Assembly (NCBI GenBank): GCA_015075625.1
Contig: JABTTZ010000003.1
Location: 1 to 64,000 of the forward strand
Length of the DNA: 64,000 nucleotides
Source of the DNA: Anaerolineales bacterium
GTDB taxonomy: Bacteria; Chloroflexota; Anaerolineae; Aggregatilineales; UBA2796
Direction: 5' to 3'
In this document: piece by piece, positions 17,132 to 26,609 of the stretch
How positions within the stretch are numbered: position 1 is the stretch's first letter
Layout: each line of letters starts with the position of its first letter
Position numbers and translations under genes: made by a program
The notes under the pieces: generated by a model
The model's input: the letters and a program-made list of their open reading frames with translations, nothing else
Told to the model about the DNA's origin: nothing
Database searches by the model: none

Positions 17132-18976
17132 CTACTTCAGAGTAAGGGTGAAACGGGAGAGCGAGACGCCTTCTTTCGAGTACGTTCCCGATATGGTGGC
17201 ATGGGTAAATTCGCCAAAGACGCCCCGCACGATGCCATAAAGCTGTTCTACTTGGGCAGCGGCTTCCGCTTGCCTCGCGGTGCGCGTCGCCTCGTAGTTG
17301 GGGGTGGGCTGCGGTGTGGTAGACATGGGCGGAAACGGCGTCATCGGCGGTATGCTGAATGACAAAAATGCGCTGGCGTAAGTGGTTGTGATCAAACTTA
17401 GCGCATCCCACCCGTTTTCCCCTATATAGAGGACTTGCGTTGGGTTAGCGACCATGACCTTTGCGGCGGCGGCATAGGTGGCTGAGCCATCTAGCCCCGG
17501 CACCCCGCTGAAGACACCCTCAACGGCTTTGCGCGTCCCCACGACAAAGACCTGATCATTGGCGGCGATGAGCAGTTCAACCGGCTCGGCAAGGGTGGGG
17601 GCGGTGAAGGTGAGAGTCACTGCCGGAATCGCACCATTGATCTGTTCACGGCTGACGGTCACGGGAGAATTCGGGGCGGGACGATCTGACGCCTTCACCA
17701 ACAAATCGCCAATAACCTTTGCCATGTTCTTTGCTTTTTCGGGATCAGCGCTGGTATCGATCACGATCCCAACATTGAGCGCCTTCAGGGAGACGGGTTC
17801 TTGTTTCACACCCTGAAGGAGCATATTCGGGGCGGTGGAATCGTAGCTGAGGAAGATTGCCGTGTCCTTTTGCATCCACCCCATAATATCCGTTGCCAGA
17901 TCAAGCCCTGTTGCCTCCCGCACGCTGTCGGTAAGCTGGCGCATCATCCGTTCGCGTTGGTCAGGGGGAAGTTGGCTTTCCAAGAGGGCAAGAGCCGCTT
18001 CATATAACTGATTGAGGTCAGCGATCTGTATCAACATGCCGGCATCTTGCGGGATATGTTTCAGGAAACTGGTCTGGACGGGCGTGGTGTAAGGGAGGAC
18101 GAGTCCGGTGCGCTTCCCTATATCAAGGTCATAGGTTTGGGCGAAATCGAGCGCCAGCGTTTTGCCATCAGAAAGCAGCGTCCCCCCAATGGTGATCGCT
18201 TCCAAAGAGGCAATGATCGGCTGATCAAAGGGATTCCCCGCACCTGTGCCGCCCATCCCACCCATGCTCTGTTTTAAGGTGCTGAAGATCGTCCCCATAT
18301 CAAGATAAGCATAGAGGTTGTACTCGGCTTCGGGGAGTTCGCCCGCGGCCCGTATGTAACGGCTTAAACTCGTCAGCGCCTCGCCCTTCCCAAGCGGGAC
18401 AGCTACCTGAGCCTCACTCCCGAAGATGAGCGCCGTATCCCCTACAAGGATGTAGTAAGGGGTGTTTATCCGCACGACAAAGGCGGTGTAATCGCCCATC
18501 GTCAGGCGTTCTACAGAGGGAACATCCTTCAGAATCAGGGTGATAAATGCCTCCGCTTTGGCGCGGTCTGTCACCTCGGCAGCAAAGGTGAAGATCGTCG
18601 TCTGATCGACATTGCGCCCCATCAGCCGCGAGGCAGAAAGACCAATGGCAACCCGTGACCCTAGCCACGAGCGGACTTCTTTCTCGAAATCGAGGCGAAA
18701 GGCAGCGCCAAAGAGGTCATGCAGCCCCTTGCGCAAAAATGATTCGGGAAGTTGAACGCCGGGAATTTTCGCGGCGAGACGACTGATTAATGCCTCCAAT
18801 GTGGCAAGATAGGCATCATCGGTGCGAATGCTGAGAAAGACATCGGTGTTGGCGGGCATGTAAGCCGCCAGTTTGTCCGCCTCACGGCTTTGGGCGGCGG
18901 TAGAGTTAAATGGTAGCGTGGTTAGGGTGAGGGCGGCAATGAGTAGGATCATAAACAAACGTCGAATCAAGGGCAT
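17132..18976 (-). CDS. Secreted DUF3352 protein
   Basis: 614 residues. A signal peptide (RRLFMILLIAALTLTTL..., cleavage near residue 28) is followed by AAYMPANTDVFLSIRTDD, the hallmark start of DUF3352 proteins, and an alternation of beta and helical segments over the full length. These exported proteins of Chloroflexota and cyanobacteria have no known function. The ATG is preceded by TGAGGAG at about 10 nt, a good ribosome site, and a TATACT -10-like box lies farther upstream. Confidence 0.8.
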   Translation of the reverse strand: MPLIRRLFMILLIAALTLTTLPFNSTAAQSREADKLAAYMPANTDVFLSIRTDDAYLATLEALISRLAAKIPGVQLPESFLRKGLHDLFGAAFRLDFEKEVRSWLGSRVAIGLSASRLMGRNVDQTTIFTFAAEVTDRAKAEAFITLILKDVPSVERLTMGDYTAFVVRINTPYYILVGDTALIFGSEAQVAVPLGKGEALTSLSRYIRAAGELPEAEYNLYAYLDMGTIFSTLKQSMGGMGGTGAGNPFDQPIIASLEAITIGGTLLSDGKTLALDFAQTYDLDIGKRTGLVLPYTTPVQTSFLKHIPQDAGMLIQIADLNQLYEAALALLESQLPPDQRERMMRQLTDSVREATGLDLATDIMGWMQKDTAIFLSYDSTAPNMLLQGVKQEPVSLKALNVGIVIDTSADPEKAKNMAKVIGDLLVKASDRPAPNSPVTVSREQINGAIPAVTLTFTAPTLAEPVELLIAANDQVFVVGTRKAVEGVFSGVPGLDGSATYAAAAKVMVANPTQVLYIGENGWDALSLITTTYASAFLSFSIPPMTPFPPMSTTPQPTPNYEATRTARQAEAAAQVEQLYGIVRGVFGEFTHATISGTYSKEGVSLSRFTLTLK

Positions 18977-19159
18977 CAGATCATTCTCCTCAGGGGTTTT
19001 CCTTACCCGTAAAGTATAGCCAAGCTAGGGTGGTAAATCACCATGACAAGCGTGGAAATGCTTTCAACACGAATCCTCACCCCGACACGGTGTGCCTTCG
19101 TTTTTAAGCCCCGGCGGGGTGGGTATGCCTAGCGCGGCAGCTTCCGCCCTGCGCCGTGC

Positions 19160-20470
19160 TTAGGCGATCTCCTCAAGGGCGCTTTCATCGATCTGATCAT
19201 CAGCGTTCGTCGGGATAAAATAGCCCACTGTGCGCTGTGAGGGGCGAAGGTATTTTTGGGCAGCGCGGTGAACATCGTCAAGGGTGATTGTCAGCAAACG
19301 TTCCCCGGCGCGTTCGTGCCATTGAGGATCGCCTGCCACATGCTCAAAATACGCCATCTTGAACGCCTGATTGGTGATCGACTCTTTGTTATAGGCAAGT
19401 AGCGCCCGAATCTGTTTTCGAGCGCGATCTAGTTCGGCTTGGGTCAGTTCCCCACGAAGCGCCCCGTCAATAACGCCGTAGATCGCCGTCTCCACCTCCT
19501 CTAGAGTGCGCCCCTCGCGAGCGGTAGCGCTGAAGGAGTACATGTAAGGATCATGTGTTTCGTTCAGCCCCGTCCCCACGCTCACGGCGATCTCGGTTTT
19601 TACTAATGCCTGATACAATCGCGCTGTTCGCCCTCCTGCTGAGCCGCCACCCGGAATACTTGCCCCGTCCAAAATGGCGTCCAGCATAAGCAAATGCAGC
19701 CAATCGGGGTCGGTCACTGCCGGAGCGCGGTAGGCAATCATCAGGGCATGGGTGGGACCGGGGCGCTCCACACGAAGACGCCGTTCGCCTTGCTGTGGTG
19801 GCTCTGGGCGGGCAAAAAGGCTAGGACGTTCCCCACCGGGCAGCCCCTCGTAGAGTTCACGGATACGCGCCGCCATGGCTTCCGATTCAAAATCTCCGGC
19901 AATCCCGATAATGGCATTCGCTGGCGTGTAGTGCCGCCGATAGTGGTTGTAGAGATCGTCCCGCGTCATCGTCAGCAGGTCGTGCGTGTCACCAATGATC
20001 TTATGACGGTAGCCATGCACGCGGAACATTGCCCCGTGAACGTCCTCCGTGAGCCAAAACCAATGGCTGTTCTCGCTTCCGCGCCGCTCGGAAAGAATCA
20101 CGGTGCGTTCTGATTCAACGTCCTCTGGATGGAAGGTGGCGTTCACCATCCGGTCTGCCTCAGCCCGCAGGGCAAGGTCGATGCGCTCGGCGGGCATGGT
20201 TTCATAGTAGGCGGTGTAATCATAGGATGTTTGGGCGTTCCATTCGCCCCCTTCGCGGTCAATAGCGGCGTCAAGGTACCCCGCCGGAAACTGCTCTGTC
20301 CCTTTGAACAGCATGTGTTCCACCCAGTGTGAGACGCCCGTTAAGCCAGTCGGTTCGTTCCGGCTGCCAATGCGGTAAAGAACCCAAAAACTGATCACGG
20401 GGGCGGTGTGCATCGGCTTCAGCAGCACCGTTAGCCCATTGCTGAGGATGATTTTTTGGAGGTCTGACAT
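19160..20470 (-). CDS. M16-family zinc metallopeptidase
   Basis: 436 residues from ATG 20470 (MSDLQKIILSNGL). The track of residues LTGVSHWVEHMLFKGT holds the inverted zinc motif HxxEH (HWVEH), and the third ligand lies in the downstream ERTVILSERRG helix. An inactive-like second domain with DRARKQIRALL follows, so this single chain has the two-domain form of pitrilysin/insulinase relatives (like PqqL or YmxG) that assemble as homo- or heterodimers. There is no signal peptide. No second M16 gene is adjacent, although many bacteria encode an active/inactive pair. GTG or ATG starts up to 20512 are possible. Confidence 0.92.
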   Translation of the reverse strand: MSDLQKIILSNGLTVLLKPMHTAPVISFWVLYRIGSRNEPTGLTGVSHWVEHMLFKGTEQFPAGYLDAAIDREGGEWNAQTSYDYTAYYETMPAERIDLALRAEADRMVNATFHPEDVESERTVILSERRGSENSHWFWLTEDVHGAMFRVHGYRHKIIGDTHDLLTMTRDDLYNHYRRHYTPANAIIGIAGDFESEAMAARIRELYEGLPGGERPSLFARPEPPQQGERRLRVERPGPTHALMIAYRAPAVTDPDWLHLLMLDAILDGASIPGGGSAGGRTARLYQALVKTEIAVSVGTGLNETHDPYMYSFSATAREGRTLEEVETAIYGVIDGALRGELTQAELDRARKQIRALLAYNKESITNQAFKMAYFEHVAGDPQWHERAGERLLTITLDDVHRAAQKYLRPSQRTVGYFIPTNADDQIDESALEEIA

Positions 20471-20512
20471 GAAAACGGCAATGCCTTGTAGGTTGTTAGG
20501 CGATTTGTTCAT

Positions 20513-20816
20513 TGTAACAGGATCAGCCCTTGCCCTGTAGGGACATGCCGCAGCGCGTCCACCTAGCCACCCCTATCCCCCCTACCCCCTTTCGGCGTAG
20601 ATAGGGAAAGGAGGAGAGATTCCCTTTCTCTATTTACGGGGTGGGGGTTAGGGCTTCCAAGCCCGGAAGAGGTGGCTACTCATAGCCCAACGTTAAACGT
20701 CGGGCGCTCACGGGCGGCGCTGGGCGCAATGCCTTGCGCCCCTACGGGGAGGCAGCGCTCACATGTCAAATCCGAATGTACGGGCGGGCGCTCAGCCCTT
20801 TTGTGGGTTTCCCCTC
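20513..20816. repeat. Intergenic repeat region upstream of metal-transport operon
   Basis: About 300 bp with no gene. It holds GC-rich palindromic stretches (CCCCCTACCCCCTTTCGGCG and a matching GGGAAAGGAGG side), plus GCTCACGGGCGGCGC and AATGCCTTGCGCCCCTACGG motifs that recur at ~28740-28790. Confidence 0.5.
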
Positions 20817-20845
20817 TTGACACGATCTCATCTTTGGTGTACATT
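20817..20845 (+). promoter_or_regulatory. Promoter of the metal ABC-transport operon
   Basis: A perfect -35 TTGACA (20817-20822), a 17-bp spacer and a TACATT -10 (20840-20845) lie 46 bp upstream of the ATG at 20891. Confidence 0.7.
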
Positions 20846-20856
20846 ATGATCAATAA

Positions 20857-20875
20857 TTAGGTTAGCCTAAATTTC
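20857..20875 (+). promoter_or_regulatory. DtxR/MntR-type metal-regulator operator
   Basis: TTAGGTTAGCCTAAATTTC closely follows the DtxR/IdeR consensus, with the palindrome TTAGG-N4-CCTAA at 20857-20870. It sits just downstream of the -10 box, over the expected transcription start. A metal-loaded DtxR-family repressor (iron or manganese) would block the operon there. The regulator gene is not in this window. Confidence 0.75.
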
Positions 20876-20890
20876 AATTTGAGGAAAGCC

Positions 20891-21871
20891 ATGAGATACC
20901 GTATCGCCCTCACCCTTATCATCCTTATCAGTGTGGCGTTTTCGCCCACAGGCTATAGCCGTGCCGAGCGTGGGACGATGTTAAGGGTCGTCGCCACAAC
21001 GACGCAAGCAGCTGACGCTGTGCGTATTTTGGCGGGGGATCGTGTCCACCTGACGGCGCTCATGGGGGCAGGCGTTGATCCGCATCTCTACAAGCCCACC
21101 GAGGCAGACATTGCAGCAATGAACCAAGCCGACCTCGTGATCTACAGCGGACTTCATCTGGAAGGGCAGTTTGATGAGGTGTTCAAGGCTCTCGGCGAGC
21201 GGGATATTCGCACCTACGCGGCGGCGACGCCTGTCTTGGAGGCGGGGTTCGTTATGGAGGTGGCAAGTGGCGCTCATGATCCCCACTTCTGGTTTGATCC
21301 GCTGAACTGGGCGATGGCAGTCGATGGAATCGCCGCCGTACTTGGCGAAAGCGACCCGCCCAACGCTGCCTTCTATCGGACAAATGCCGACGCTTACATT
21401 CGCCATTTGGAGGCGCTCTCGGCGTGGGGAGTGGAGGCAATGAGCGTCGTCCCCGCCGAACACCGTATTCTGGTCACCTCGCACGATGCCTTTCAGTACT
21501 TTGCTGCCGCTTTTGGGTGGAAAGTGGGTGCGATTCAAGGGATCAGCACAGTCACTGAGGCAAGCGTTGCCGATATTCAAAAGGTGGCAAAGGCAGTCAT
21601 TGCCGCGCAGATTCCGGTAATTTTTGTCGAGTCCAGCGTTCCCAAGCGGACGGTGGAGGCAGTGGTTGAGGCATGTAAGGCGCAGGGCGTCTCCGTGCAA
21701 ATGGGTATCCGCGAACTCTATTCGGATGCGATGGACGCGCCGGGGAAGTATGGTGGGACGTACATCGGGATGCTGACGCACAACATTTTGACCATCGTGA
21801 AATCGTTTGGGTACGATGTACCATCCTTCCCGCAGACGCTTCTGCCGCAGCCGCCTCCCGAATTACTGTAA
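20891..21871 (+). CDS. Metal ABC transporter substrate-binding protein (TroA/ZnuA-like)
   Basis: 326 residues from ATG 20891, chosen because GAGGAAAG ends 2-5 nt upstream; a TTG at 20879 is rejected. A signal peptide ([15 protein letters not shown]) is followed by a TroA-cluster fold with the metal ligands [25 protein letters not shown] and a late acid in ELYSDAMD. The DPHLYKPT form and the [11 protein letters not shown] end recall manganese/iron-type binding proteins. The His-rich loop typical of ZnuA is missing, which favours Mn or Fe over Zn; this is inference, supported by the DtxR-type operator. It is the first gene of the operon. Confidence 0.92.
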   Translation: MRYRIALTLIILISVAFSPTGYSRAERGTMLRVVATTTQAADAVRILAGDRVHLTALMGAGVDPHLYKPTEADIAAMNQADLVIYSGLHLEGQFDEVFKALGERDIRTYAAATPVLEAGFVMEVASGAHDPHFWFDPLNWAMAVDGIAAVLGESDPPNAAFYRTNADAYIRHLEALSAWGVEAMSVVPAEHRILVTSHDAFQYFAAAFGWKVGAIQGISTVTEASVADIQKVAKAVIAAQIPVIFVESSVPKRTVEAVVEACKAQGVSVQMGIRELYSDAMDAPGKYGGTYIGMLTHNILTIVKSFGYDVPSFPQTLLPQPPPELL

Positions 21872-21903
21872 GGCACGATCTCACGAAGGAAGTGATTTTA
21901 ACC

Positions 21904-22701
21904 ATGACGGCAACGACACCGCTGATTGCTTTTGAAACCCACGATCTCACCGTCGCTTATCCGAACCAAGAGCAGCCCGCCCTTTGGGGGGCAACACTGC
22001 GCATCCCAGAGGGCGTCCTCATGGCGATTGTCGGACCGAACGGCGCAGGCAAAAGCACCCTGATCAAAGCAGCGCTGAACATCCTCCACCCCACAGCGGG
22101 CGAGGCACGGTTTTACGGAAAACCCTACCGCGAGGCACGCAGCCTGGTTGGCTATGTCCCCCAGCGGGGGAGTGTCGATTGGGACTTCCCGACCACTGTC
22201 CTTGATGTGGCAATGATGGGTATTTATGGGCGGCTTGGCTGGCTGCGACGCCCGGGCAAAGCTGAACGCCAACAAGGGATGGACGCCCTGCAACAAGTGG
22301 GTATGGCAGAGTTTGCCGGACGGCAGATTGGACAGCTTTCCGGCGGACAGCAGCAACGGACGTTTTTGGCGCGGGCGCTTGTTCAGGATGCCTCAATTTA
22401 CTTTATGGATGAGCCATTCGCGGCGGTGGATGCCGTCACTGAACGAGCGATTGTTGCCCTTCTGCGCGAACTGCGCTCACGCGGGCGAACGGTCATCGTC
22501 GTTCACCACGATCTGAGTACCGTGAAAGAGTACTTCGATTGGGTAACGCTTCTCAACGTTGAGGTCATCGCCAGCGGCGCGGTGGGAACAACCTTTACCG
22601 AGGCGAATCTGAACCATACCTATGGGGGGCGAGTTGTCATCGGTGGTGGAACATCGCCGCGCCCATTGGGCGGGGCAGGTTTGGCAGCTGCTACCTCATA
22701 A
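21904..22701 (+). CDS. Metal ABC transporter ATP-binding protein (TroB/MntB-like)
   Basis: 265 residues from ATG 21904; AAGGAAG lies about 12 nt upstream. Walker [10 protein letters not shown]-loop VPQRG, signature LSGGQQQR, Walker B IYFMDEPF and the H-loop VVHHD are all intact. [15 protein letters not shown] after the Q-loop is typical of Mn/Zn-type ATPases. It starts 32 bp after the binding-protein gene. Confidence 0.95.
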   Translation: MTATTPLIAFETHDLTVAYPNQEQPALWGATLRIPEGVLMAIVGPNGAGKSTLIKAALNILHPTAGEARFYGKPYREARSLVGYVPQRGSVDWDFPTTVLDVAMMGIYGRLGWLRRPGKAERQQGMDALQQVGMAEFAGRQIGQLSGGQQQRTFLARALVQDASIYFMDEPFAAVDAVTERAIVALLRELRSRGRTVIVVHHDLSTVKEYFDWVTLLNVEVIASGAVGTTFTEANLNHTYGGRVVIGGGTSPRPLGGAGLAAATS

Positions 22702-22740
22702 GGGGCAGCAAGGGATACGCCATTCAAAGGCAGATTGACG

Positions 22741-23607
22741 ATGATTGAACTCGATTACACTCTCCTGATCGTTGCCCTCGGCGGGGCGCTTCTCGGCGCG
22801 TTGAGCGGTGTCCTCGGCACATTCGCCGTCCTGCGTGGGCAAGCCCTCCTCGGTGATATGCTCTCTCATGCGGCGCTGCCCGGGGTTTGCCTCGCGTTTT
22901 TGATTGCCGGACGCTCTCCTCTCGCCCTTTTACTTGGCGCGGGGATCGCCGCGTGGCTTGGGGCGCAGCTTGTCAGCGCGATCACCGATACAACGCGCAT
23001 CAAAGCCGATGCCGCCATTGGGATCGTCCTTGCCTCGTTCTTCGCCTTAGGGATTGCCTTGCTGTCTTCTATTCAAAAACGCGATGATGCCGCCCAAGCC
23101 GGTTTGGATAAATTCATCTTTGGGCAGGCAGCGGCAATGTCCGCCAGCGATATTCTCCTGATCGTCCTTGCCGGCGGGGTGATTCTGCTCAGCATCATCG
23201 CCTTTTGGAAGGAATTCAAACTGATCACCTTTGATCCCGAATTCGCCGGGGCAAATGGCTATCCGGTGCGGTTCTTTAAGGCGCTTTTGGCAACGCTGAT
23301 CGCGGCGGGCATCGTCTTAGGGCTGCAATTGGCGGGCGTCATTCTCATGGTAGGCTTGCTCGTCGCTCCAGCGGCGGCAGCACGGCAGTGGGTGAAATCG
23401 CTGGCAGGGATGGCCCTTTTAGCGGCGTGCTTTGGCGGATTTTCTGGCGCGGCGGGGGCATTTCTCAGCAGCATAGAGCGCGGCTTGCCAACAGGTCCAC
23501 TGATCATCGTTGTGGCGTCGGCGTTGGTGGGGGTGTCGCTTTTGGTTGCCCCCGAACGGGGCATTCTTGCCGTAATGCGCGGGACAAGCCGAACAAAGGC
23601 GAGCTAA
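22741..23607 (+). CDS. Metal ABC transporter permease 1 (TroC/MntC-like)
   Basis: 288 residues from ATG 22741. About eight to nine transmembrane helices and the family motifs LLGDMLSHAALPGV and WKEFKLITFDPEFA (the coupling-helix region) and GVILMVGLLVAPAAAA identify an ABC-3-type permease. It lies 39 bp after the ATPase gene. A second permease follows at 24449, as in TroC/TroD pairs. Confidence 0.93.
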   Translation: MIELDYTLLIVALGGALLGALSGVLGTFAVLRGQALLGDMLSHAALPGVCLAFLIAGRSPLALLLGAGIAAWLGAQLVSAITDTTRIKADAAIGIVLASFFALGIALLSSIQKRDDAAQAGLDKFIFGQAAAMSASDILLIVLAGGVILLSIIAFWKEFKLITFDPEFAGANGYPVRFFKALLATLIAAGIVLGLQLAGVILMVGLLVAPAAAARQWVKSLAGMALLAACFGGFSGAAGAFLSSIERGLPTGPLIIVVASALVGVSLLVAPERGILAVMRGTSRTKAS

Positions 23608-23952
23608 CCGACTTGTCCACTGCACAGCTAGGGTATGTTGACAGTGTAATCCCAGTGATCTCGCCGCTAAAGGAGCGGGTTGAAAGCAGCCACCTCTTCG
23701 GGGTTTGAAAAGCCTGCCTCCACCCCGTAAACAGGGAGAGGGGAGAAATTCTGCGGGCGAGGGGGTGAAGGGGAAGCCCCCTCAAAACCTCTTTTCCCCC
23801 TCTCCCTGAGGGAGAGCGGGTACACGCCGAAGGCGGGTCGCAGGGGGATGAGGGCAAGAGCGTATCTATTGTTATAAAAAGCAAACATTCCAAATCTAAA
23901 ACGTGGATTACAGTTGGCAAAGAGATGATCTCTATAAAATGAGGAGTCTTTC
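23608..23952. repeat. Repeat island inside the metal-transport locus
   Basis: No gene. 23636-23709 is a copy of a dispersed two-hairpin repeat (TGTTGACAGTGTAA ... CCGCTAAAGGAGCGG ... CTCTTCGGGG-TTTGAAA). 23733-23850 holds long GC-rich palindromic sequence (AGGGAGAGGGG and its reverse CCCCCTCTCCCT). These repeats separate the first three transporter genes from the last two. Confidence 0.7.
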
Positions 23953-24390
23953 ATGGCTAACCATAACGATGATCCGCAAGATCCACAACTGAAGACAACG
24001 GAAGGGTTGATTGTTAGCACCGTTAATGATATCCATATCCTAAATATCACAAACCTGCGCCGCGAGACGGTGGATGTGCTTTTAGATATTATTGCCCTTC
24101 AAAACAAAACGGCACGGGAGACGCACAGCCATCTGAGGCGGCTGTTCATTTTAAAGGGCATCTTCCCGACACCTTATTTTACAACACGAGTGCTGCGCGA
24201 TCCGCAGAAATACCAAGCCCCGCCACATTCTTCCAACGCGGTGGTGACGAATGATGGGTTGATGTGGCGTGTGGTGCGCGGGTTGATCGGCAAATTGGAT
24301 ACGAGCGCTGACTCGACAACACACATGGTGGGCAACGAAGCGGAAGCCTACGCATGGTTGGATGCGCGACACAAAACATTAGGCACTTAG
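23953..24390 (+). CDS. Hypothetical protein, possibly STAS-like fold
   Basis: 145 residues, soluble. Not recognised. GLIVSTVNDIHILNI near the start and EAEAYAWLDARHKTL at the end are reminiscent of SpoIIAA/STAS-like small proteins, which often end with an 'AxxWL' helix; this is a weak inference. It lies between two permease genes of a metal ABC transporter, 58 bp upstream of the second one, but follows a repeat island and may have its own promoter. Confidence 0.55.
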   Translation: MANHNDDPQDPQLKTTEGLIVSTVNDIHILNITNLRRETVDVLLDIIALQNKTARETHSHLRRLFILKGIFPTPYFTTRVLRDPQKYQAPPHSSNAVVTNDGLMWRVVRGLIGKLDTSADSTTHMVGNEAEAYAWLDARHKTLGT

Positions 24391-24448
24391 GGGGTTAGCC
24401 GCGTTTCAGCCGCTGCCCCCCTACAGGGATGATTTGGAGGGCAACACC

Positions 24449-25666
24449 GTGAACGCACTTGAGCGTTTGATCATTAATATTCTTCTGCGCTTTTTCAGCG
24501 CCGATCAGGTGAATACGTACTTTGCCGATCCGCGCAACACGGCGATCCTCGTTGGCTCGCTGGTGGCGGTGGCGGCGGCGGTGCTGGGCGTTCTGCTCTT
24601 GCTGCGCAAAATGACCCTCGTCAGCGATGCGATCAGTCACAGCGTCCTGTTTGGCATTGTCGTCGCTTTCCTCGTCATGATCGCCTTTGGCGCAGAGCCA
24701 GAATTATCCTCGCCATGGCTCATTGTGGGAGCAGCCCTCGCTGGTATTCTGACGGTGACGCTTACCGAGGCACTGGCGCGGACAAAACGGGTCAACGTGG
24801 AGACGGCGTTGGGGTTGGTCTTCCCCCTTCTGTTTGCCCTCGCCGTGATCATGGTGGGGCGCTACATCCCCAACGTCCATCTTGATGCTGATGCGGTGAT
24901 GATCGGGGAAATTGGCGTGGCATGGGCGAACACAAACTCCCACTGTCTGACAGCCTGTGACTCCGTGACAATCACGGCGGAAGACCCTCGCGCCAGCGTT
25001 GGACGGCGCTGTGTGAACTGCACCCCCGGTGGGATCACCCCTCGCGACCCTCGCGCCGAATTCGAGACAACCTGCGCCAACTGTGGGACGTATAGCGCGG
25101 CGGAAGCCTGGCGTCTGCGCCTGATCGACACCTCGCCAACGCTTGTGTTCTTCCCCCGCGCCGTAATGCCTATCGGCATGGCAGCCTTAGCCAACTGTCT
25201 GTTCGTCCTCATCCTCTACAAGGAATTAAAACTGGCAACCTTTGACAGCGCGTTGGCGGCGGCATTAGGCTTTCGCCCCGGCACCTTGACCCTCACCCTG
25301 ATGGGCTTGGTCAGCCTGACGGCGGTCACCGCCTTCAATGCGGTGGGGGCGGTGTTGGTGGTCGCCTTTTTCATCCTCCCTGCTGCCGCCACATACCTTT
25401 TGACGGATCGTTTATGGCGGATGGTTGTGTTCGCCCCGCTGTTTGGCATTGTCGGCGTTGTCCTCGGTTACGAGGCGGCGCGGGCGCTGAATCTCTCCAT
25501 CTCCGCTTCGATGGTCGTCGCCCAATTTGCCCTGTTCCTTGTTGTGTGGTTCGTCTCGCCCCGCTATGGACTCATTGCCGAACGCCTCCGGCGGGAGGCG
25601 CGGCGACGTGGTATTAAGGCGCGGTTGGCGGCACGAGCAGCGGCGTCAGGGGAGTCAGTGGGGTGA
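24449..25666 (+). CDS. Metal ABC transporter permease 2 with a six-cysteine insertion
   Basis: 405 residues from GTG 24449, chosen for the GGAGGG site 8 nt upstream. It is an ABC-3-type permease with eight to nine predicted helices and the motifs LVSDAISHSVLFG, HLDADAVMIGEI, YKELKLATFDSALA and GAVLVVAFFILPAAAT. Family members run near 280-300 residues. The extra length is a ~55-residue insertion right after the GEI motif with six cysteines in the pattern C-x3-C-x17-C-x2-C-x17-C-x2-C (residues ~166-212). CVNC and CANC each follow a DPRA segment, so the insertion is an internal duplication. It could be a zinc-ribbon-like metal site at the mouth of the channel. The C-terminal tail is Arg-rich and cytoplasmic. 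Its 3' end overlaps the convergent WD40 gene by 53 bp. Confidence 0.9.
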   Translation: MNALERLIINILLRFFSADQVNTYFADPRNTAILVGSLVAVAAAVLGVLLLLRKMTLVSDAISHSVLFGIVVAFLVMIAFGAEPELSSPWLIVGAALAGILTVTLTEALARTKRVNVETALGLVFPLLFALAVIMVGRYIPNVHLDADAVMIGEIGVAWANTNSHCLTACDSVTITAEDPRASVGRRCVNCTPGGITPRDPRAEFETTCANCGTYSAAEAWRLRLIDTSPTLVFFPRAVMPIGMAALANCLFVLILYKELKLATFDSALAAALGFRPGTLTLTLMGLVSLTAVTAFNAVGAVLVVAFFILPAAATYLLTDRLWRMVVFAPLFGIVGVVLGYEAARALNLSISASMVVAQFALFLVVWFVSPRYGLIAERLRREARRRGIKARLAARAAASGESVG

Positions 25667-26609
25667 GTGGTTCGCCGCCTGGGAGGGCGTAGCGGTAGAC
25701 GACATTCGCCGCGCCCACAACGGCAATCTCATCGCCATCAGGACGGATTGCTGCCAGACGGGGAAGATCGCCATCGGGAAGGGCAATGGTGAGGTCGAAT
25801 TCTGCCTCCCGCCCATCCCAAACCACAACGAGTCCGCTTTCGTCCATGCTGATTGCCTCGCCATCCTTAAAACCGACGGCGAGGATGCGCCGCGTGTGCT
25901 TGCGCAGAGAGCCTTCTGGGGCGCCGTTTGCCTGATAGGTGCGCACGATGCCATCGGCGCTCCCCGTGATGTACCGCTCGCCGTCTGTCTGCCACGCACC
26001 AGCATAGACACGAGCGATGTTTGTTTGCGGATTTGTATACCCTTCCCCTGTTGCCCCATTCCAGAGCAGGGCGCGGTTATCGGCGGCAATGGTCAGAATA
26101 CGATCCCCGCCGGGCTGCCAAAACGCCCCCAACCCCCGCGCCTGATGCTTAAAATTATCGGCGAGGAGGTTTCCCGTAAGGGCATCATAGAGGCGCATCC
26201 GCCAATCATCGCCAATGGTTGCCACACGGTTCGCCCCGCCCCACGCCGCACCATTCACCGCCCCCACAGCCCCCCGCAAAACAAGAAGGCGAGTCTGGGT
26301 TGGAATATCCCACAGGCTGATGATCCCATCGTAACGGGCGAGGGCGATCCCCGTCCCCCCAAGCTGCCAGCCAATGGCGCTGATACCCCCCACATCAAGG
26401 ATCGTTTCGTGGAGGGTGATCGGCGTGTTCAGATTCTCTCGATCATAGAGAACCGCCTCGTGAATCGTCCCTACGGCAAGATGCGTCCCATCGGGAGACC
26501 AAGCAAGGGAACGAATTTGGTTGGGGGGAATTTGCGCCCTTACCGGTGCAACGATCAGCACATTGATGACTGTGAGGGCAAGGGCGAATGTCAAACGAAG
26601 CAGTGGCAT
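25614..26609 (-). CDS. Secreted WD40-repeat protein
   Basis: 331 residues from ATG 26609; longer starts at 26705 read through repeat DNA. A signal peptide (LLRLTFALALTVINVLIVAP) precedes about six to seven WD40-type blades (RSLAWSPDGTHLAVG, ISLWDI, LLLWNG/LLWNGATGEG, VVVWDG). A single beta-propeller is expected, probably a protein-binding platform in the periplasm-equivalent space. The C-terminus ends in a short 'PLTP' repeat tail. It overlaps the 3' end of the metal permease gene by 53 bp in convergent orientation. Upstream is repeat DNA, so the promoter may lie within it. Confidence 0.8.
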   Translation of the reverse strand: MPLLRLTFALALTVINVLIVAPVRAQIPPNQIRSLAWSPDGTHLAVGTIHEAVLYDRENLNTPITLHETILDVGGISAIGWQLGGTGIALARYDGIISLWDIPTQTRLLVLRGAVGAVNGAAWGGANRVATIGDDWRMRLYDALTGNLLADNFKHQARGLGAFWQPGGDRILTIAADNRALLWNGATGEGYTNPQTNIARVYAGAWQTDGERYITGSADGIVRTYQANGAPEGSLRKHTRRILAVGFKDGEAISMDESGLVVVWDGREAEFDLTIALPDGDLPRLAAIRPDGDEIAVVGAANVVYRYALPGGEPLTPLTPLTPLLVPPTAP

